This document shows, one piece after another, positions 1-12,200 of a DNA stretch of 64,000 nucleotides. How positions within the stretch are numbered: position 1 is the stretch's first letter; each line of letters starts with the position of its first letter. Origin of the DNA: Gnetum montanum (taxonomy: Eukaryota; Streptophyta; Gnetopsida; Gnetales; Gnetaceae); the NCBI GenBank assembly GCA_015680685.1, contig MNCI01020931.1, positions 782,708-846,707 of the forward strand. Direction: 5' to 3'. The notes under the pieces were generated by a model, which was not told the origin of the DNA, searched no databases, and saw only the letters and a list, made by a program, of their open reading frames with translations. A program made the translations under genes and the position numbers.

Positions 1-1
1 G

Positions 2-1130
2 GAGATGAATGGGCAATTTTACAAAGTGTGTTCTGATGGCTTGGTTCTATGGTGTGTTCCCGATATAGATCAACTGCGAGTTCTCCAAGATGCTCATGAG
101 GGTCCTTGTGGGGGTCATTACACTAGGAGATTAATGGCCATCGAGATTTTACTTGCAGGATATTATTAGCCTACATTATTTTGAGATGTCCATCATTTTG
201 TCCAATCTTGTGAGCACTGTCAACGTGATGGGGGAATGATTGCTAGAATAAAGAGTTTGCAACAATGGATTCAACTGTTAGAACCCTTCAACATTTGGGG
301 AATTGATTTTATGGGGCTGATTACACCAATGTCCAATGGAAAAGATTATATTATTGTTGTCGTGGATTACCTAACAAAATGGGCTGAAGTAGCTGCTGTT
401 AAAGATTGTACATCATCTACAGCTGCATAATTTGTTCAACAACAAATCATAAATAGGTTTGGTGTGCCACATGCACTTATTTTACACAATGGTACATACT
501 TCACAGGTGCAACTTTTTAGAAATTAATGCAACGCTTAAGGGTTGAGCATAAATTGACTACATTATACCACCCCCCAGCGAATGGTCAAGTAGAAGTCAC
601 CAACAAGGAGATTATGAAGATATTGATAAGAACCATTACCAAGTGTAGGTGAGACTAGAGTACTAAACTAAATGATGCTCTTTGGGTATACTGCTCCACA
701 TGGAAACTCCCTACAAGCTACTCTTCCTATAAGTTAGTGTATGGTAAATTACCAATGCTTCCCATTTAAACTGAGCTTTGTACACTATCCATGACATGTG
801 ACCTCAACCTTGACCTTGATCTAGCATAGAAACAATGGTTGGTAATCCTTAACTTGCTAGATGAAAATCGATTAGTTGCCCTATCATCTAATGAATTACA
901 CAAGGCCTTCAATAAACAACATCATGACTTACTAATTAGGAAAGTTAAATATCAGCCAGGAGATAAGGTTCTTTACTAGAATCCCACACATGTGCCACAA
1001 TGTACTAAATTTCAAACATAGTGGGAAGGACTTTATATTATTTATGCAACTTTTCCTTTAGGGCCCATGACAAGATACAAACTTGAGAGCCTAGATAAGA
1101 AAATTTTGGTAAACGTGTAACAAACCAAAC
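2..1130 (+). pseudogene. Ty3/gypsy integrase, decayed, 5' truncated by window
   Basis: This is the 3' end of a Ty3/gypsy pol gene. Reading + from base 2, the integrase zinc-binding domain is visible at about 80-235: HEGPCGGH followed by the CEHCQRDG knuckle. The catalytic core follows, with GIDFMG (first Asp) near 298-315, a LILHNGTYF block near 475-500 (second Asp changed to His), and YHPPANGQVEV (catalytic Glu) near 565-595. The tail shows DALWVYC, LVYGKLPMLP and a KYQPGDKVLY block of the C-terminal domain. Several in-frame stops (for example near 166, 427 and 518) show it is dead. The longest open piece is 236-430. Upstream domains lie outside the window. Confidence 0.9.
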
Positions 1131-1215
1131 CTTTCTAGGAGCTTAGGATAGCCAGTACACATGCTACCTCTCTTGATGGACAACCCTGTTCACTATTTCA
1201 GATCTCCTCCTTCCA

Positions 1216-1233
1216 ACTTAGTTGTGGGGGAGA
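1216..1233 (+). other. Polypurine tract of left Ty3 element
   Basis: A G-rich run (GTGGGGGAGA) lies just before a TG dinucleotide and downstream of the integrase. This is where a Ty3/gypsy element places its plus-strand primer next to the 3' LTR. Confidence 0.55.
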
Positions 1234-2963
1234 TGGCCACCTATGCTAACTGTTCTAGGCCCTTAGTTCTTTTTGAATTTTTGTTTTAGACATTCTTTCA
1301 ACTTTTTTTATTTTTTTTACACCATCGTTCATGTTTTTACTATTTTGTTGTTTGCTTGATTTACTCTTATTCATCATCTAATAAGTGCTCATATTGATTG
1401 AATTATTTCATATTGATTGCTAATATTTGGTTTTTACCTTTGAATTATGATGCTGATATTAAGGTATGGTGATTTTGGTAAAATAGGCAATGAATCCATG
1501 TCATCCACTCATCCATACAACTCTATGGTCTCCTTTGGCTTGGAATTGTATAGTTCCCTTTTTCTAAGTAAACTTGCTAATGAATTGGTGGCTGGGTTTT
1601 TTTCAAACCAAGGAAAGACTCAAAGGATGAAATGGGTGTGACTTCAAGGGGATTCAATGCATTGGTGTTGGCCATTCTCTTGGGGTGCTTGGATGCTTTT
1701 TGTTTTTTAGATTTTCCACCATTCTGACATTGTTCAAATATTAGGAAGCTAAGTGAATAAAAATAAGACTTTGCATAGTGTGGTTCTCATGCATAAACAT
1801 CAAAAAGAGAGAGAGAGAAAAAGAGAGAAAAAGGTGACAATTCAAAGTACACCCTTAGACATAATAAAACAATATAGGTTACAAGCACTGGTTATCGGAT
1901 TGGAAAGACATGATACCCATGCTTGAAGGTTCCTTCTAACTAAGGCCCTTTCTCACTTCCTGTTTCTCCATCTCGCTTTCCTCAGAATGGTGGTGACTCT
2001 TTGTGGAAGCATTCTTGTTGCTTTAAGTGAATGGATTGGTCAAGTGTATTGATGTTAGGTCACTGAATGTGGTTGGTTTGATTTTAGATTTGGGATGAGT
2101 TCTACTCAGTTATCTTAACCATAAAATATACAAGGGGCTTTACACAACCTTGTTCTTGGGATTCCATTCCATTCTCTCCTCTCCATCTTTCTTTCCATTT
2201 TCCACCTCAGTGTCAATTTTATCATTAGTTCATTCTAGATTGACGCATTATTTTTATTTGGTCAATTCTTGTGGGTATTTTTTAGAGTTAGTTTTGATTT
2301 TAGTTTTCATTTTTTCCTCTCAATCCTTTTCCTCCCAATGTATGCCCACAGTGTAGTGATTGTAATTGTATGGAACCTTTATTCAAGTGTGACATACTTG
2401 GACACACACATGACCGGAAATAAAGATCGAGATTACTTCATCATTGTAGCATTCACTTAGCTTAGTTACTTATTTAATTGTTAATTACTGCTTTCTTAGT
2501 TAATCTCTTCTCACCCTAAACTCTTATTACATGTGGAATGAGTACGAGTTGATTACAAGCATTTAAGTGTGACTACTTGGTAACCCAGCAGTGTACCTAG
2601 GATCTGCGCTTGGTAATCCCAATGGTAGTCATGCACAAAGTCCAAGATGTGTATGGATGATCAAGGAATGGATGCTCAATTAGGCTAGCTTAGATTCTCT
2701 CTCACCCTTCTCTCTTAGCTTAGTTAATATTATCTTCCATTGCCTTCAGGAGTAGCAGTAGTATAGGAACACATCATACACCTCATTTTGGACTAAACCA
2801 TAAGTGACAAAGTTAACACTAGTCAAGATGGGAAGATAGCAAACTACGACCTAAGGATAATTGTCTTGATACCACAACTAGTCCATCTATAGAGTTCGAC
2901 CGGATCATGCGTGAAACGATTGTATTCATATGGTTGAGTGTAGGGGTACCTCGCCACTCATCA
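1234..2963 (+). mobile_element. Putative 3' LTR of left Ty3 element
   Basis: Non-coding stretch directly after the polypurine tract. It starts TGGCCACC and ends CACTCATCA, which gives the TG...CA ends of an LTR and a length of about 1.73 kb. Bases ~2300-2963 recur in inverted orientation at 41472-42095, which supports the right end as a real LTR end. A GA-rich microsatellite lies at 1806-1834. An AATAAAG polyadenylation-like signal occurs near 2418. The left boundary is inferred only from the purine tract, because no second LTR of this element is in the window. Confidence 0.5.
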
Positions 2964-3205
2964 AGGATGAAATTTTAAGAATCTTGGAAAATATAAACAT
3001 TGATAACCAAATGAGGAAAAAAATAAATAAAAAAAAAGGTCAAATAAACTCAACATGGCTACAAACTAAACAGGGATAGTTTTGAACATCCAAATGTTTT
3101 ACACCTCTACATAAGAGAAGGAGCTTGATATAGAAAGGATTAGTTGAAAATTTAAACTTACATCAATTATTCCAAAAGAAACATTAATTTAAAATAAAAT
3201 TACTA

Positions 3206-3466
3206 GCAACTAATAACCATTATGTATGCAACAACTCTAAAGTATTTTTATCATTTGTTTGTAAACTAAATTTTCTTTAAAATAAAGTGAGAGCTCCTTA
3301 ATATGTAAAATCCCCTTATCATTAATTTTTTACTTNGCAACTAATAACCATTATGTATGCAACAACTCTAAAGTATTTTTATCATTTGTTTGTAAACTAA
3401 ATTTTCTTTAAAATAAAGTGAGAGCTCCTTAATATGTAAAATCCCCTTATCATTAATTTTTTACTT
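3206..3466. other. Perfect 130-bp tandem duplication around one N
   Basis: Bases 3206-3335 and 3337-3466 read identically, separated only by the single N at 3336. Copy B of this repeat (near 37860-37990) has the segment once. An exact duplication split by one ambiguous base is the signature of two contigs joined without merging their overlap. Confidence 0.85.
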
Positions 3467-4899
3467 TTTCGTACCTTGCATATGAAAGCTTAAAGCATTA
3501 ACATAATATTATATTCAATCGACCATATTGAAAGCTCCTTAATTGACTCACAATTAAATTATAATGGTTTTTATTTTAGATAAGTATTGAACATTTTCCA
3601 AACAATTCTATTTGACCTATATACAACCTTTTATTTAGTCATGTACAAGAGTAATCATCTAATTACCTCTCTAAATGGTTGAAATTTCTATTATCCCTAA
3701 TTGTTATCATATGTTTAATTAAAGTTTATCAACCTTCATGAACATCTATAGTTCTTGCTATCCATTTATGATAAAATTAAATGTTACAATGATAAGCAAA
3801 AGAAAATCCAAATCTTGTTAATTTTTAACTAGATTTTACTTAATATTGTCTTAAAGATTCTTGAGGAGAGAAAATAATTTGGGTAAGAGTAATAAATTCC
3901 AAAGGCTAGATCCATTTCTATGGATGTTGAATTGCCCAAACTAAAGGCTTCCTTACTTCTATTCTCATAGCTTTAGTTCTATACTATTTCATCACTATAC
4001 CAAGAACACTTGTAATTTTTTTAATGATATTTTCATAGCTCATAGCATGTATATTTCTACTATCCAATAGATCTAGAGGATCTACCAATGTAATAAAATT
4101 TTAGTTTTAATTTTAATTTCAATAAACTAAAAGCTTTGTAATCAATATTAATGCTTACAATGATTATATCAATTGATTGATTATTGTCTTAGAGTAAAAT
4201 AAAGGTATCATACACAAAATGATAGTTGAAAATTTTCTACATGAAAATAGGCAAAGCCACTACCTTATTATTATCTTAGTTGCAAAAATATTTAAGAATG
4301 TAAGAAAAGGCCTTTATTGCAATGACAAAAAGATAAGAAAAAAAATAACTTTTCTAACAAAAGCATTGATGATTAATCATTGGGAAACATCTATGGCCTA
4401 CACAAAATGTTGTATTTGATTCTACAAATAGGTATAATCTTAGATGGTAAATTTTTCAACTATCAATAATGTAGCAAGGTATGATAGCAAGGTGTACTTC
4501 TTTTTGATAAATTGATTGTTAAACGTTGAATAATGTTATAACATACTAAGCATTGCCAAAATTTAGAATACGCAAATCATTAAAAAACCTTTTCTTTTCA
4601 AAAGTATCAATCTTCATACATTTGTGGCATTTTAAAATTTATAAAATTGGTGTTCCAATTAATACCCATTGGTATATTATTACTTCTCTAATATATGCTT
4701 TAAAAAATGGACAAGTCAAAAACTATCCTCCTCCTCTCATTGGCAATATTTATTTTCATGAAATAATATTCATTATTACTATAATCCTTGAATGACATCA
4801 AAACCCAAAGATATCCTATTCAATGTTAATGGTTTCTTTAAAAGAAAGCAATATTCCTTAGAGGGAAATGTTAGGACAAACAATGTAATAGTTAATCAT

Positions 4900-5440
4900 A
4901 TCTTAAAAACTAGCAAAAACATCATAAGTCAAATTTTGTAAAATAGTTATTGAAAACATAGAAGAGCATGGATGGTATTTTCAAGGGATACAATGCTTAA
5001 AGATTGGGGATATCTCATTAGAGAAGATAAAAGTGATCCAAAGCATATTCATAAGTTGGTTTGACAATAGGTTCTAACAAATTTATGGTTGAATATAGAA
5101 GGCAAGAGAAAATTTTACTTGAAATGTATTTAAGGTAATTTATTAAACTTAAAAGCTCACTATATGTTGCCTATAGTCTTAATGAAATGTGGCATCTCCA
5201 TCTTAGACTAGAAAGTAGAAAATGAATGCAAATTACTAAAGAAGAATACTCATGTAGGCTATGTGATTAAGGAGATCTTAAGGATGAGGAGCATGCTTTT
5301 CTTAGTTGCCCTAAAACTGAAGATTTGAGACAAAAATATAATATTATAGCAAAAGGTTTGTATGACCTTTTATTATTATATCTAGTATTAGTTAACCACT
5401 TATTAAGTCAATATTTATTTTTCATAATAAAAATGTAATG
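4900..5440 (+). pseudogene. LINE-like RT C-terminal tail with CCHC-type finger, decayed
   Basis: On the + strand near 5180-5330 the reading HLHLRLESRK ... YSCRLCD ... DEEHAFLSCP ... DLRQKYN is visible, with stops. This matches the general layout of the C-terminal tail of many animal-type non-LTR retrotransposons: a SHxLxIExGR-like block, then CxxC, then EDExHFLxxCP, then LRxxY. Upstream, 5040-5160 shows a weaker HKLV..LTNLWLNIEGKRKFYLKC stretch in the expected place. The plant L1 LINE next door has a different finger, so this is another element class. The copy at ~39430-39940 preserves the same order. Family assignment is from memory of motifs, not a search. Confidence 0.55.
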
Positions 5441-5469
5441 TCTATCTAATAGATTCTTTGGATCCTTAG

Positions 5470-5960
5470 ACGTAATAAAATCTTACTTTTAATTTCATAA
5501 CATGAGCAAGTCCAATGAGTTGAGATGGGATGGCCCTTTTCTCCTATTGTAAATGATCTACCCATGGAAGATTTTGAAAGTAAACAATTAAAATTATATA
5601 GACTAAAGTCTAAATGTTGAATTAGGTATGTGGATGACATTGAATGTACTAAATAACATGAGAATGATGAATTAGAAAAATATCTTATACATGTAAATAA
5701 TACAACGTTCAATTTACCATTGAAACAAAGTAGAACACCCTACTTTTTTAGATGTTAATATCACAAAAGTCATGCACAAGAACAATTTTTCAAGGGTTTA
5801 ATTTCTTTTTCTGTTAAAGAGATAAATTTTAATAATCATGCAAGGTGAAATTTTATTTTCTATTGCCTTTTGTACACAATAGAGAATTAAGCTTTTCTTT
5901 TCAATTTATTTAATCAATAAGTGTGATAGTTTGAATATATCTTCAACCAAGTAATAAGAA
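5470..5960 (+). pseudogene. Penelope-like element reverse transcriptase fragment
   Basis: The + strand from about 5524 reads MGWPFSPIVNDLPMEDFES, then IRYVDDIECT, then NDELEKYLIHVNN, then after a +1 shift FLDVNITK. These are, in order, the Penelope-type RT signatures: MGSPLSPIVANLFMEDFE, RYVDDTF, the L..FL.HLN helix and the FLDVLI block. The catalytic YVDD is intact, but several in-frame stops and a frameshift break the gene. The fingers/palm part before MGxPxSP is missing, replaced by the LINE-like tail. I see no GIY-YIG endonuclease. Penelope-like elements have been described in conifers (the Dryad group, as I remember). The second copy is at ~40010-40470. Confidence 0.75.
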
Positions 5961-6788
5961 TATTAAAACTAAGATAGAGCATGGGTTGTTGGCCAATTAG
6001 TTAGCTCACACTATTATGCACTAAAAGGTACTAGTAATAACACCCTATGCTAACTTGGGGGGTGTTGTTTCAAGTAATAATAAAACTTTTAAAATAAGAA
6101 AACAAGAAAATAATAGTGTCCAAACAATGGTAGAAATAAGCAATAACCTAATAGCCTAAACAAAAATAATATTAATAATGTACAAAGTGTTGCAATTGAG
6201 CTAAGGAGTTTGCAATAACAACTTGTAAAGAAATTAGTGTACCCGCAACATGCTAATAGAAGAAACTAATGATAAATTCTACTTTATTGGCCATACATCT
6301 TAAACAAGAAGTTGCATTTTATTAATAAAAATACATGGTAGCTAAAAATGAATAAATAATAAATGAATAGTAATATTAAAAAGAAATTAGAGTACATCAA
6401 ACCATAGAAGAAGAAGTCTAAAGAAAAAGCCCAATGGTTTTGGTGATGTCTTTTCAAATTTCTATCCTTAAAACCAATCTTGAAAAAAAACTTTCCTCTA
6501 GGGTAGAAAAAGGATGAGGCTTTGCTTTTATTCAGAAACACCTTCACGGGTTTTCACTTGATACTAATGCATTTCTTGTAAAGAGAAGGAGAAAACTCAC
6601 TCTAAAGATAAAAAAAATACATCAATTAGAAATAAAGAACAATAGCAATAAAAATTTAAAACTTCCCATTCTTGAGCCTCCAAAACAAAAAGAAAGTAAT
6701 ACTATAAAAAATAAATTAATTGTTCAACTTTCATTGGGGGCATTTTTTCCTGAAGTTGTAGCTAAAAAGAAACATTTTTGAGAATCTA

Positions 6789-9700
6789 GTATTCAATTCC
6801 TAAAGAGATGTCATAGTTAGGCTCTTGATCTTGGAAAATAATTGTAGACTGAAGCTTCCAAATAAAGAAAAGAATAAGTGGTCTAACATATTTCCAAATG
6901 TAAAGAAAGGAAGTAGACAAAGTAGATTGATTACTAAGAATGACTTTATTAATGCTTGGTTGAAAGTTGTTACAAATTCTAAATATCCATTTCCAAGCAT
7001 GTTAAGAAACATGACACTAAAAATCCATGAGAAAACTAGTCTTTTCATCTACAAAGAGGACATTCAGGAGAAATATTTCTCATATGTTTAATATGAGTGC
7101 CAATAAGAAGACCTTGATAAATAAGACACCATAAAAAATACAAATTTTAGGAAATGTAGGAGCTCTTTGAATATCTTGCATTTTCTTATCCAAAAGTATG
7201 AAGCTAATTGCATTTTCTAGGCCTTATTGAATTTGTTATGAATAAAATCATTTTTTGTAATAATCTCATAAGGAATTTTAAAATTAATAGGAAAAAAAAA
7301 ATTTATCATCCTTCCAAAAAATATATGGAAAAGCTTGATACAAACCATTGTTAACTTTAAATAACTTCAAATTACTTTTTCTCTTTCTATTCAAGTCATA
7401 GAGGCTAGAAATTTCAAGCCATCTATCATGCGTATGTAAATAAGAAATTACAGTGATACCAATTTTCCTCCAAGTGGTATATAATCTAAATGTATTAGTA
7501 GCCCAAGCTCCTTTATTAAAAAGAAGCCACAATGGGTTAATTTGCTTAAGCATATGTTATGAAACTATAATATGATTATAATTCCAATATTTACTAAGCT
7601 TGTACTATGTCTTTCAAATTTGTTTAAGAATTGGAGAACTAGAAATAAAAATGCCTTGAGAAAAAAGAAGAAACTTATTAGAAGACTAGCTATTATCATT
7701 CTTAGGTTCTCCTTGCACAAGTGTGTTTCTTAAAAGAAGCATCCAAACATCATCTCCACTAATGCATTTTGCTACAAGAGAAACACCTTGGTTATAATAA
7801 TTGATGTGGCTAAGTTCTCCATCTTTCTTACTACTAGTGCAAATATCCCATGTAATTCTAGAAAAACATTTTCTATGTTGCTTAGAAAACCAAAGAAATT
7901 AGCTGATAGATAATCAATTCTATCATAAGAAGTTTTAGAAGAGACTCAAAAATTAACAAAAATATGTTTCCTATATTGCTTAGCAAACCAAAGAAATTAG
8001 CAAATAATACAACCAATTCTATCATAAGAAGTTTTAGAGGAGACCCAAAAAGTAACAAACATATGTTTCCTATATTGCTTAGCAAACCAAAGAAATTAGT
8101 GGATAATACAATTAATTCTATCATAAGAAGTTTTAGAAGAGACCCAAAAAGTAACAAACATATGTTTCCTATATTGCTTGGCAAACCAAAGAAATTAGTG
8201 GATAATACAATCAATTCTATTATAAGAAGTTTTAGAAGAGATCCAAAAAGTAACAAACATAAGTTTCTTGAAGCATCTACTTAATAACTAAAAATTTGCT
8301 AGTAAGGGTGTGCTTTTTCTCTTTCCATTTATCAAGTCTTTGTTATTTTATCAACCACGTAATTCCACAAAATAGTGATATTGGGCCAAAAATTTTGAAA
8401 ACAAAATCTTTTTTCAAGATTTTCCAAGACTTGAGAGTAATTCACTCATCAATATTGTTATTACAATAAAAAACAATTTTTTGTCAATTGATTTGAGAGT
8501 CAAAAAACATGCAATAATCCTCTACTTTGGCTAAAAGAATATTAAGATGTTGCAAAGAATTGTTGATCATAACAAAAGAATCATTTGTATGTTAACAAAT
8601 TGTGTACCTTGATCATAGTTAAAATTTCCTAATGATATTTTTGTGTAGATTATGTAAAAAAAAAGGGTCTATATCAATAATGAAATGATAGGAAGTTAAA
8701 GAACAACGTTGACAAACTAAACATTGAAGAGAAGAGGAGGAACTTAGTCGAAAATTAGTATCAAGTTGAGCATTCGCTTCAATGAGTAGGATATAGACAA
8801 GATGAATAAAATAATCACCAAATCCCGATTTATAGAAATAAGAAATAATGAAATTACATTTAATCCTATTATAAGCTTTGGCATAATCTAACTTGATAAA
8901 GCAATGTCTTAGTTAGTATCAGAATCCTACTACATTTCCTTCTAATTTAAAATAATAATATCTACCTTTAAGAAAACTAGTTTGCTCTTTATATCTTCAA
9001 TAACTTTATAAATTTGGTAAGCCATGCATTTAGCTAAAATATTATAGTTATAATTAAGAAGAGTAATAGGCCTCCATTTACCAATATGTTGAATATCTTT
9101 ATTATTAGGAAGAAAGAAAATCATACTTTCATTAATATTTTTACCAAAAGAAAGTTTTTTAATGGCTTCTTGGAAAACATAAAAGAGATCACCTCTAATG
9201 ATGTTCAAATGTTTCTTAAAACTTTAATTGAAAACCCATCAAAACTTAGAGCTTTACCATCTACTAAACTAAAGGTTGTTGCTTTGATTTCTTCCAATGT
9301 AATTTTTGCTTCAAGAATACTTCGATGCACTTCTATTATAAGATGGGGAATATGTACTTAGAAGGATTTCTTGTTAAAACCTTTAGAAGAAAAATTATTT
9401 TCTAAAAAACTATTAATAGTCTCAAGATCTTTAATAATGAAACCATTTACATTAAGTGATTCTAGTTTAGGTAATTGATCCTTTTTTCTTTTTAGAAATT
9501 TAGAAATTTCCTTGCAAGGTTCATCTTCAATTTTTAGCCAACCCATGTAGCCTTTAGTGAGAGTACTTTTAGCTTCAAAAGCATCCCAACATTATTTTAC
9601 ATAATCAACTTTAGCAAAGTCTTTTTAAGTTTCAAGATCAAAGGGATTCTAATCTCAAAGAATTTGCATTTATTTTAGAAATTATAGAAGATCTTCTACA

Positions 9701-10665
9701 ACTTGATCCTTATGCTTAGGAAATTACTTTTCAAATCATCTAACATAATTTTTGACTCTACAAACAGTTCATTACCACAAGTCAATCTAACCAATATCAC
9801 AAATAAGTTTTTCTTTTTGTGCATTCCATAAAAACTTCAAAATATTTTTTTCACTCAGTCCTATGAACATAGTAGTATTCATATGAAAAAGGTCATGATT
9901 TTGAAAGGATAAAAAACTAATTCAAGAGAGAAAAATACTATTAAGAAAATGATCTAATAAAGTAGTATCTATGTGCACTTCTACTTTTTTTGTAGGCTTC
10001 CAAAAGGAAACATTAGATATGTAAAATCAATTAAGTCAACAATAAATTCTATCATTTCCTTGTTGATTATTACACCAAGTATAATGCTTTTCATTTGAAT
10101 GAGATGGAAATAAAGAGCTAACATCAGAAAGAAAATATATCTTTTCTAGAATTACACCAATCTTCTTTCTCGTGAGAAGACATATTAGGAGGAAGACCAT
10201 GAAGTTGATCTAAATGACTTTCAACTATATGGAAATTACCTCCAATAATTCAAGAAACTTTAGGCAAAGATAGAAGATATTTTCAAAAATCAATATTTTG
10301 AATTATTAAGAACATAAACATTACAAAGTCCCAAGTCATATTTTTCACTATGATAAATAATCCAAATAATTCTTTCAAAGTTTTCAAAACCAAAATACAA
10401 AACTTTTTCGATCTAATTTTTATTAATAAGAATAGTAACACCTCCTTTATTAACTTCATGAGCAGCAAAAAAAAATTGCAATTTTTTAAAATGCATTTAC
10501 AAATAAAAATAATATCATGCACTAAAATCTTAATTTCTTGTAAGAAAAGAAAATATGAAGATAAATGCTTTGTTTTAAAGATATTCCTTGGTAATATTTG
10601 CTCGAGACCTATCAGAAAGGCCCCCAACATTCCATGATAAAACAAACATAGAAATGTGGGAAAGG
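6789..10665 (-). pseudogene. L1-type LINE ORF2 (endonuclease, RT, zf-RVT), decayed
   Basis: Read from right to left on the minus strand. LSWNVGGLSDRSR near 10645-10600 is the start of an APE-type endonuclease, followed by LQEIKILVHD. The RT region has GKWRPITLLNYNYNILAK near 9095-9040 and FIKLDYAKAYNRI near 8895-8860 with the first catalytic Asp. The FADD region near 8610-8590 is too decayed to read. Then come SKTSYDRI...FLWF (repeated, see 7861-8270), ITWDICTSSKKDGEL with NQGVSLVAK near 7850-7770, and a zf-RVT finger (MRNISPECPLCR) near 7090-7050. Many stops and frameshifts. The 3' end is cut by the 3.7-kb repeat at ~6788. It would encode target-primed reverse transcription; this copy cannot. 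Confidence 0.88.
7861..8270 (-). repeat. 99-bp tandem repeat inside LINE ORF2 (~4 copies)
   Basis: The marker CTATATTGCT starts at 7971, 8070 and 8169, giving a 99-bp period. A degenerate fourth unit with CTATGTTGCT starts at 7873. On the minus strand each unit encodes 33 residues including FVTFWVSSKTSYDRI and FLWFAKQ, the conserved block after the LINE palm domain. Because 99 is a multiple of 3, the frame is kept from unit to unit. Units differ by a few bases only. Confidence 0.95.
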
Positions 10666-11780
10666 AGGTCCATTCTTGATTTTTCAAGCTCAACATCTCA
10701 ATCCATGTCACTAATAAGTGAAAAAGCATTATCCAATAAAAAAAGCATTTACAATAGTAGTAGAAATAGAGAGAGAATGAGATATCTTTAAGGTTATTAA
10801 ACTATAAACATTATGTGTAGACCTCTTTTTTCTCTGTTGCACTGAGTGAAATCCATATGTGTTAGTATTTCTATTATAATTTCTTTTTTTTCCAAGTAGG
10901 AATTTTCTAGGAAAAACACCAATTACCAATTTTGAGTTCTACTTATATTTTCCTCTATCATAAATCAATCTCTAGAAAATAATATGTGAGTTGTATACCA
11001 TTTAGTAATGTTTTTGACTTTGTCTTCAGTATTATGCCAATGTTGCTAACAATGTTGTTTTCAAAGCTTCAAAAAATAAGAGGAAAATTTTTTAATTCAA
11101 TCTACAAAGGAATTTCAAAATAGGGATCGCAATTCAATTTTCATTCTTGAGTAATAAAATTATTACGTTGTATCTTTCAAAACTTTAAGATCCAATGATT
11201 TCTTAACCATTTCAGAATTAGCTGGTTCAAGAAGCAAAAAGGATTTGTAAGAATAGTAGGCATGTTAAACACTAATTACATTGCATTCAAGGATAGCCTA
11301 AATCACTAGTGTAAATCCTTTATTTAGGCAAATAAATCCAATAATTTGCAAAAATATACGTCATGAAGTGGTATCTTTTGATAGGAATTCATAAAAATCA
11401 TCAAGTAAAACAAAATCAAAAGTTTCGAAATTTTTTAGTATATTCCATCTTCAAATTATTTCTCACTAAAAACTTTTATGTTGCAATAACTCTGTAAAAA
11501 ATCCTTGATATTGAAAAACCACTAAGAAAATTTGCTACACCTACTATAAATATCATCTACTCATCTATAAATTTTTGCAAGTGAAAAAGATTCAAATAAG
11601 ACTATTATAACAATGCAATTAGCTACAGTTATCAAATTAAAAAGGTTAGCTTAAAAAGCTATGTAATCATCCCAAGTAACCAAATAACAATTTCATCAAT
11701 TTTTGAGATACATCTCATTTTAGAAGAACAAGTTGTGTCAATAGTACTATGTACTTTAGAAGGGATGATTTCACTGTTGT
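10666..11780 (-). pseudogene. Probable LINE ORF1 / 5' region, heavily decayed
   Basis: This lies immediately upstream (minus strand) of the LINE endonuclease. Fragments such as KIPLHDVYFCKLLD near 11385-11345 and QHWHNTEDKV near 11055-11025 sit where plant L1 ORF1 has its DUF4283 domain and CCHC knuckle. The knuckle is broken and no frame stays open for more than about 70 codons. The assignment rests mainly on position. The left-strand 5' end of the LINE is not resolved; I see nothing else in this stretch. Confidence 0.4.
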
Positions 11781-11789
11781 CTAATATTA

Positions 11790-12200
11790 CTTTGTACTTG
11801 ATGATTCTCACACAAATGTTTACTGAGTTGACGATGAGTTATCTGATGTTTTTTCCTTCTCTCTAATATTTCATTTTTTGTTTTTGAGTATTGATGTTTT
11901 CATTTTTTCTTTCTTGGAAATTTCAATTTTCCATTTTTTTTAGAAAATGCCAAACATAGCTATTTAATAGAAAACTGGTAAACATAGCTATTAACATAGC
12001 TATTTAACATACCGTAACTTATACTCTCTTCTACTTGTAACTTCAAAATTACCAAAGTTAAGAACTATTCTCTTATACTTTATTTTGGGAATTACTAAAG
12101 TTAAGCACTATAAAATCAAAAGAGATTGTATTACTAAAGTTAAGCACCAAAAAATCAAAAGAGACTTTGCTATAAATGTGAGTTTGTTGTTCAAAGTAAG
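11790..12200. other. AT-rich spacer, no recognised feature
   Basis: Two short near-repeats (CATAGCTATTT at 11955-12005 and ACTAAAGTTAAGCAC at 12070-12150) are all that stands out. No coding signal. Confidence 0.4.

Larger units (their letters stand above)
2967..6788 (+). repeat. 3.7-kb dispersed repeat, copy A (chimeric LINE/Penelope relic)
   Basis: Nearly the same sequence occurs at 37621-41290 in the same orientation, with matching start (AAGAATCTTGGAAAATATAA) and matching end (GAGAATCT). Flanks differ on both sides, so the unit has defined ends. Its middle encodes, on the + strand, a LINE-like C-terminal tail followed by a Penelope-like RT fragment (annotated separately). Bases 2967-4900 and 5990-6788 are AT-rich with no product I can name. 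I see no LTRs or terminal inverted repeats. The right end abuts the C-terminus of the minus-strand LINE. Confidence 0.85.

Noticed and set aside
5446-5712. 88-codon minus ORF, also at 39922-40212
   Set aside because: Antisense of the Penelope-like RT fragment, which has clear motifs on the plus strand.
7964-8284. 106-codon plus-strand ORF with repeats (KPKKLVDNTINSIIRSFRRD)
   Set aside because: Shadow of the 99-bp repeat; the minus strand carries the LINE reading.
10283-10729. 148-codon minus ORF in the LINE
   Set aside because: Partly out-of-frame reading of the endonuclease; only the LQEIKILVHD part agrees with the family, the rest is a shifted frame.
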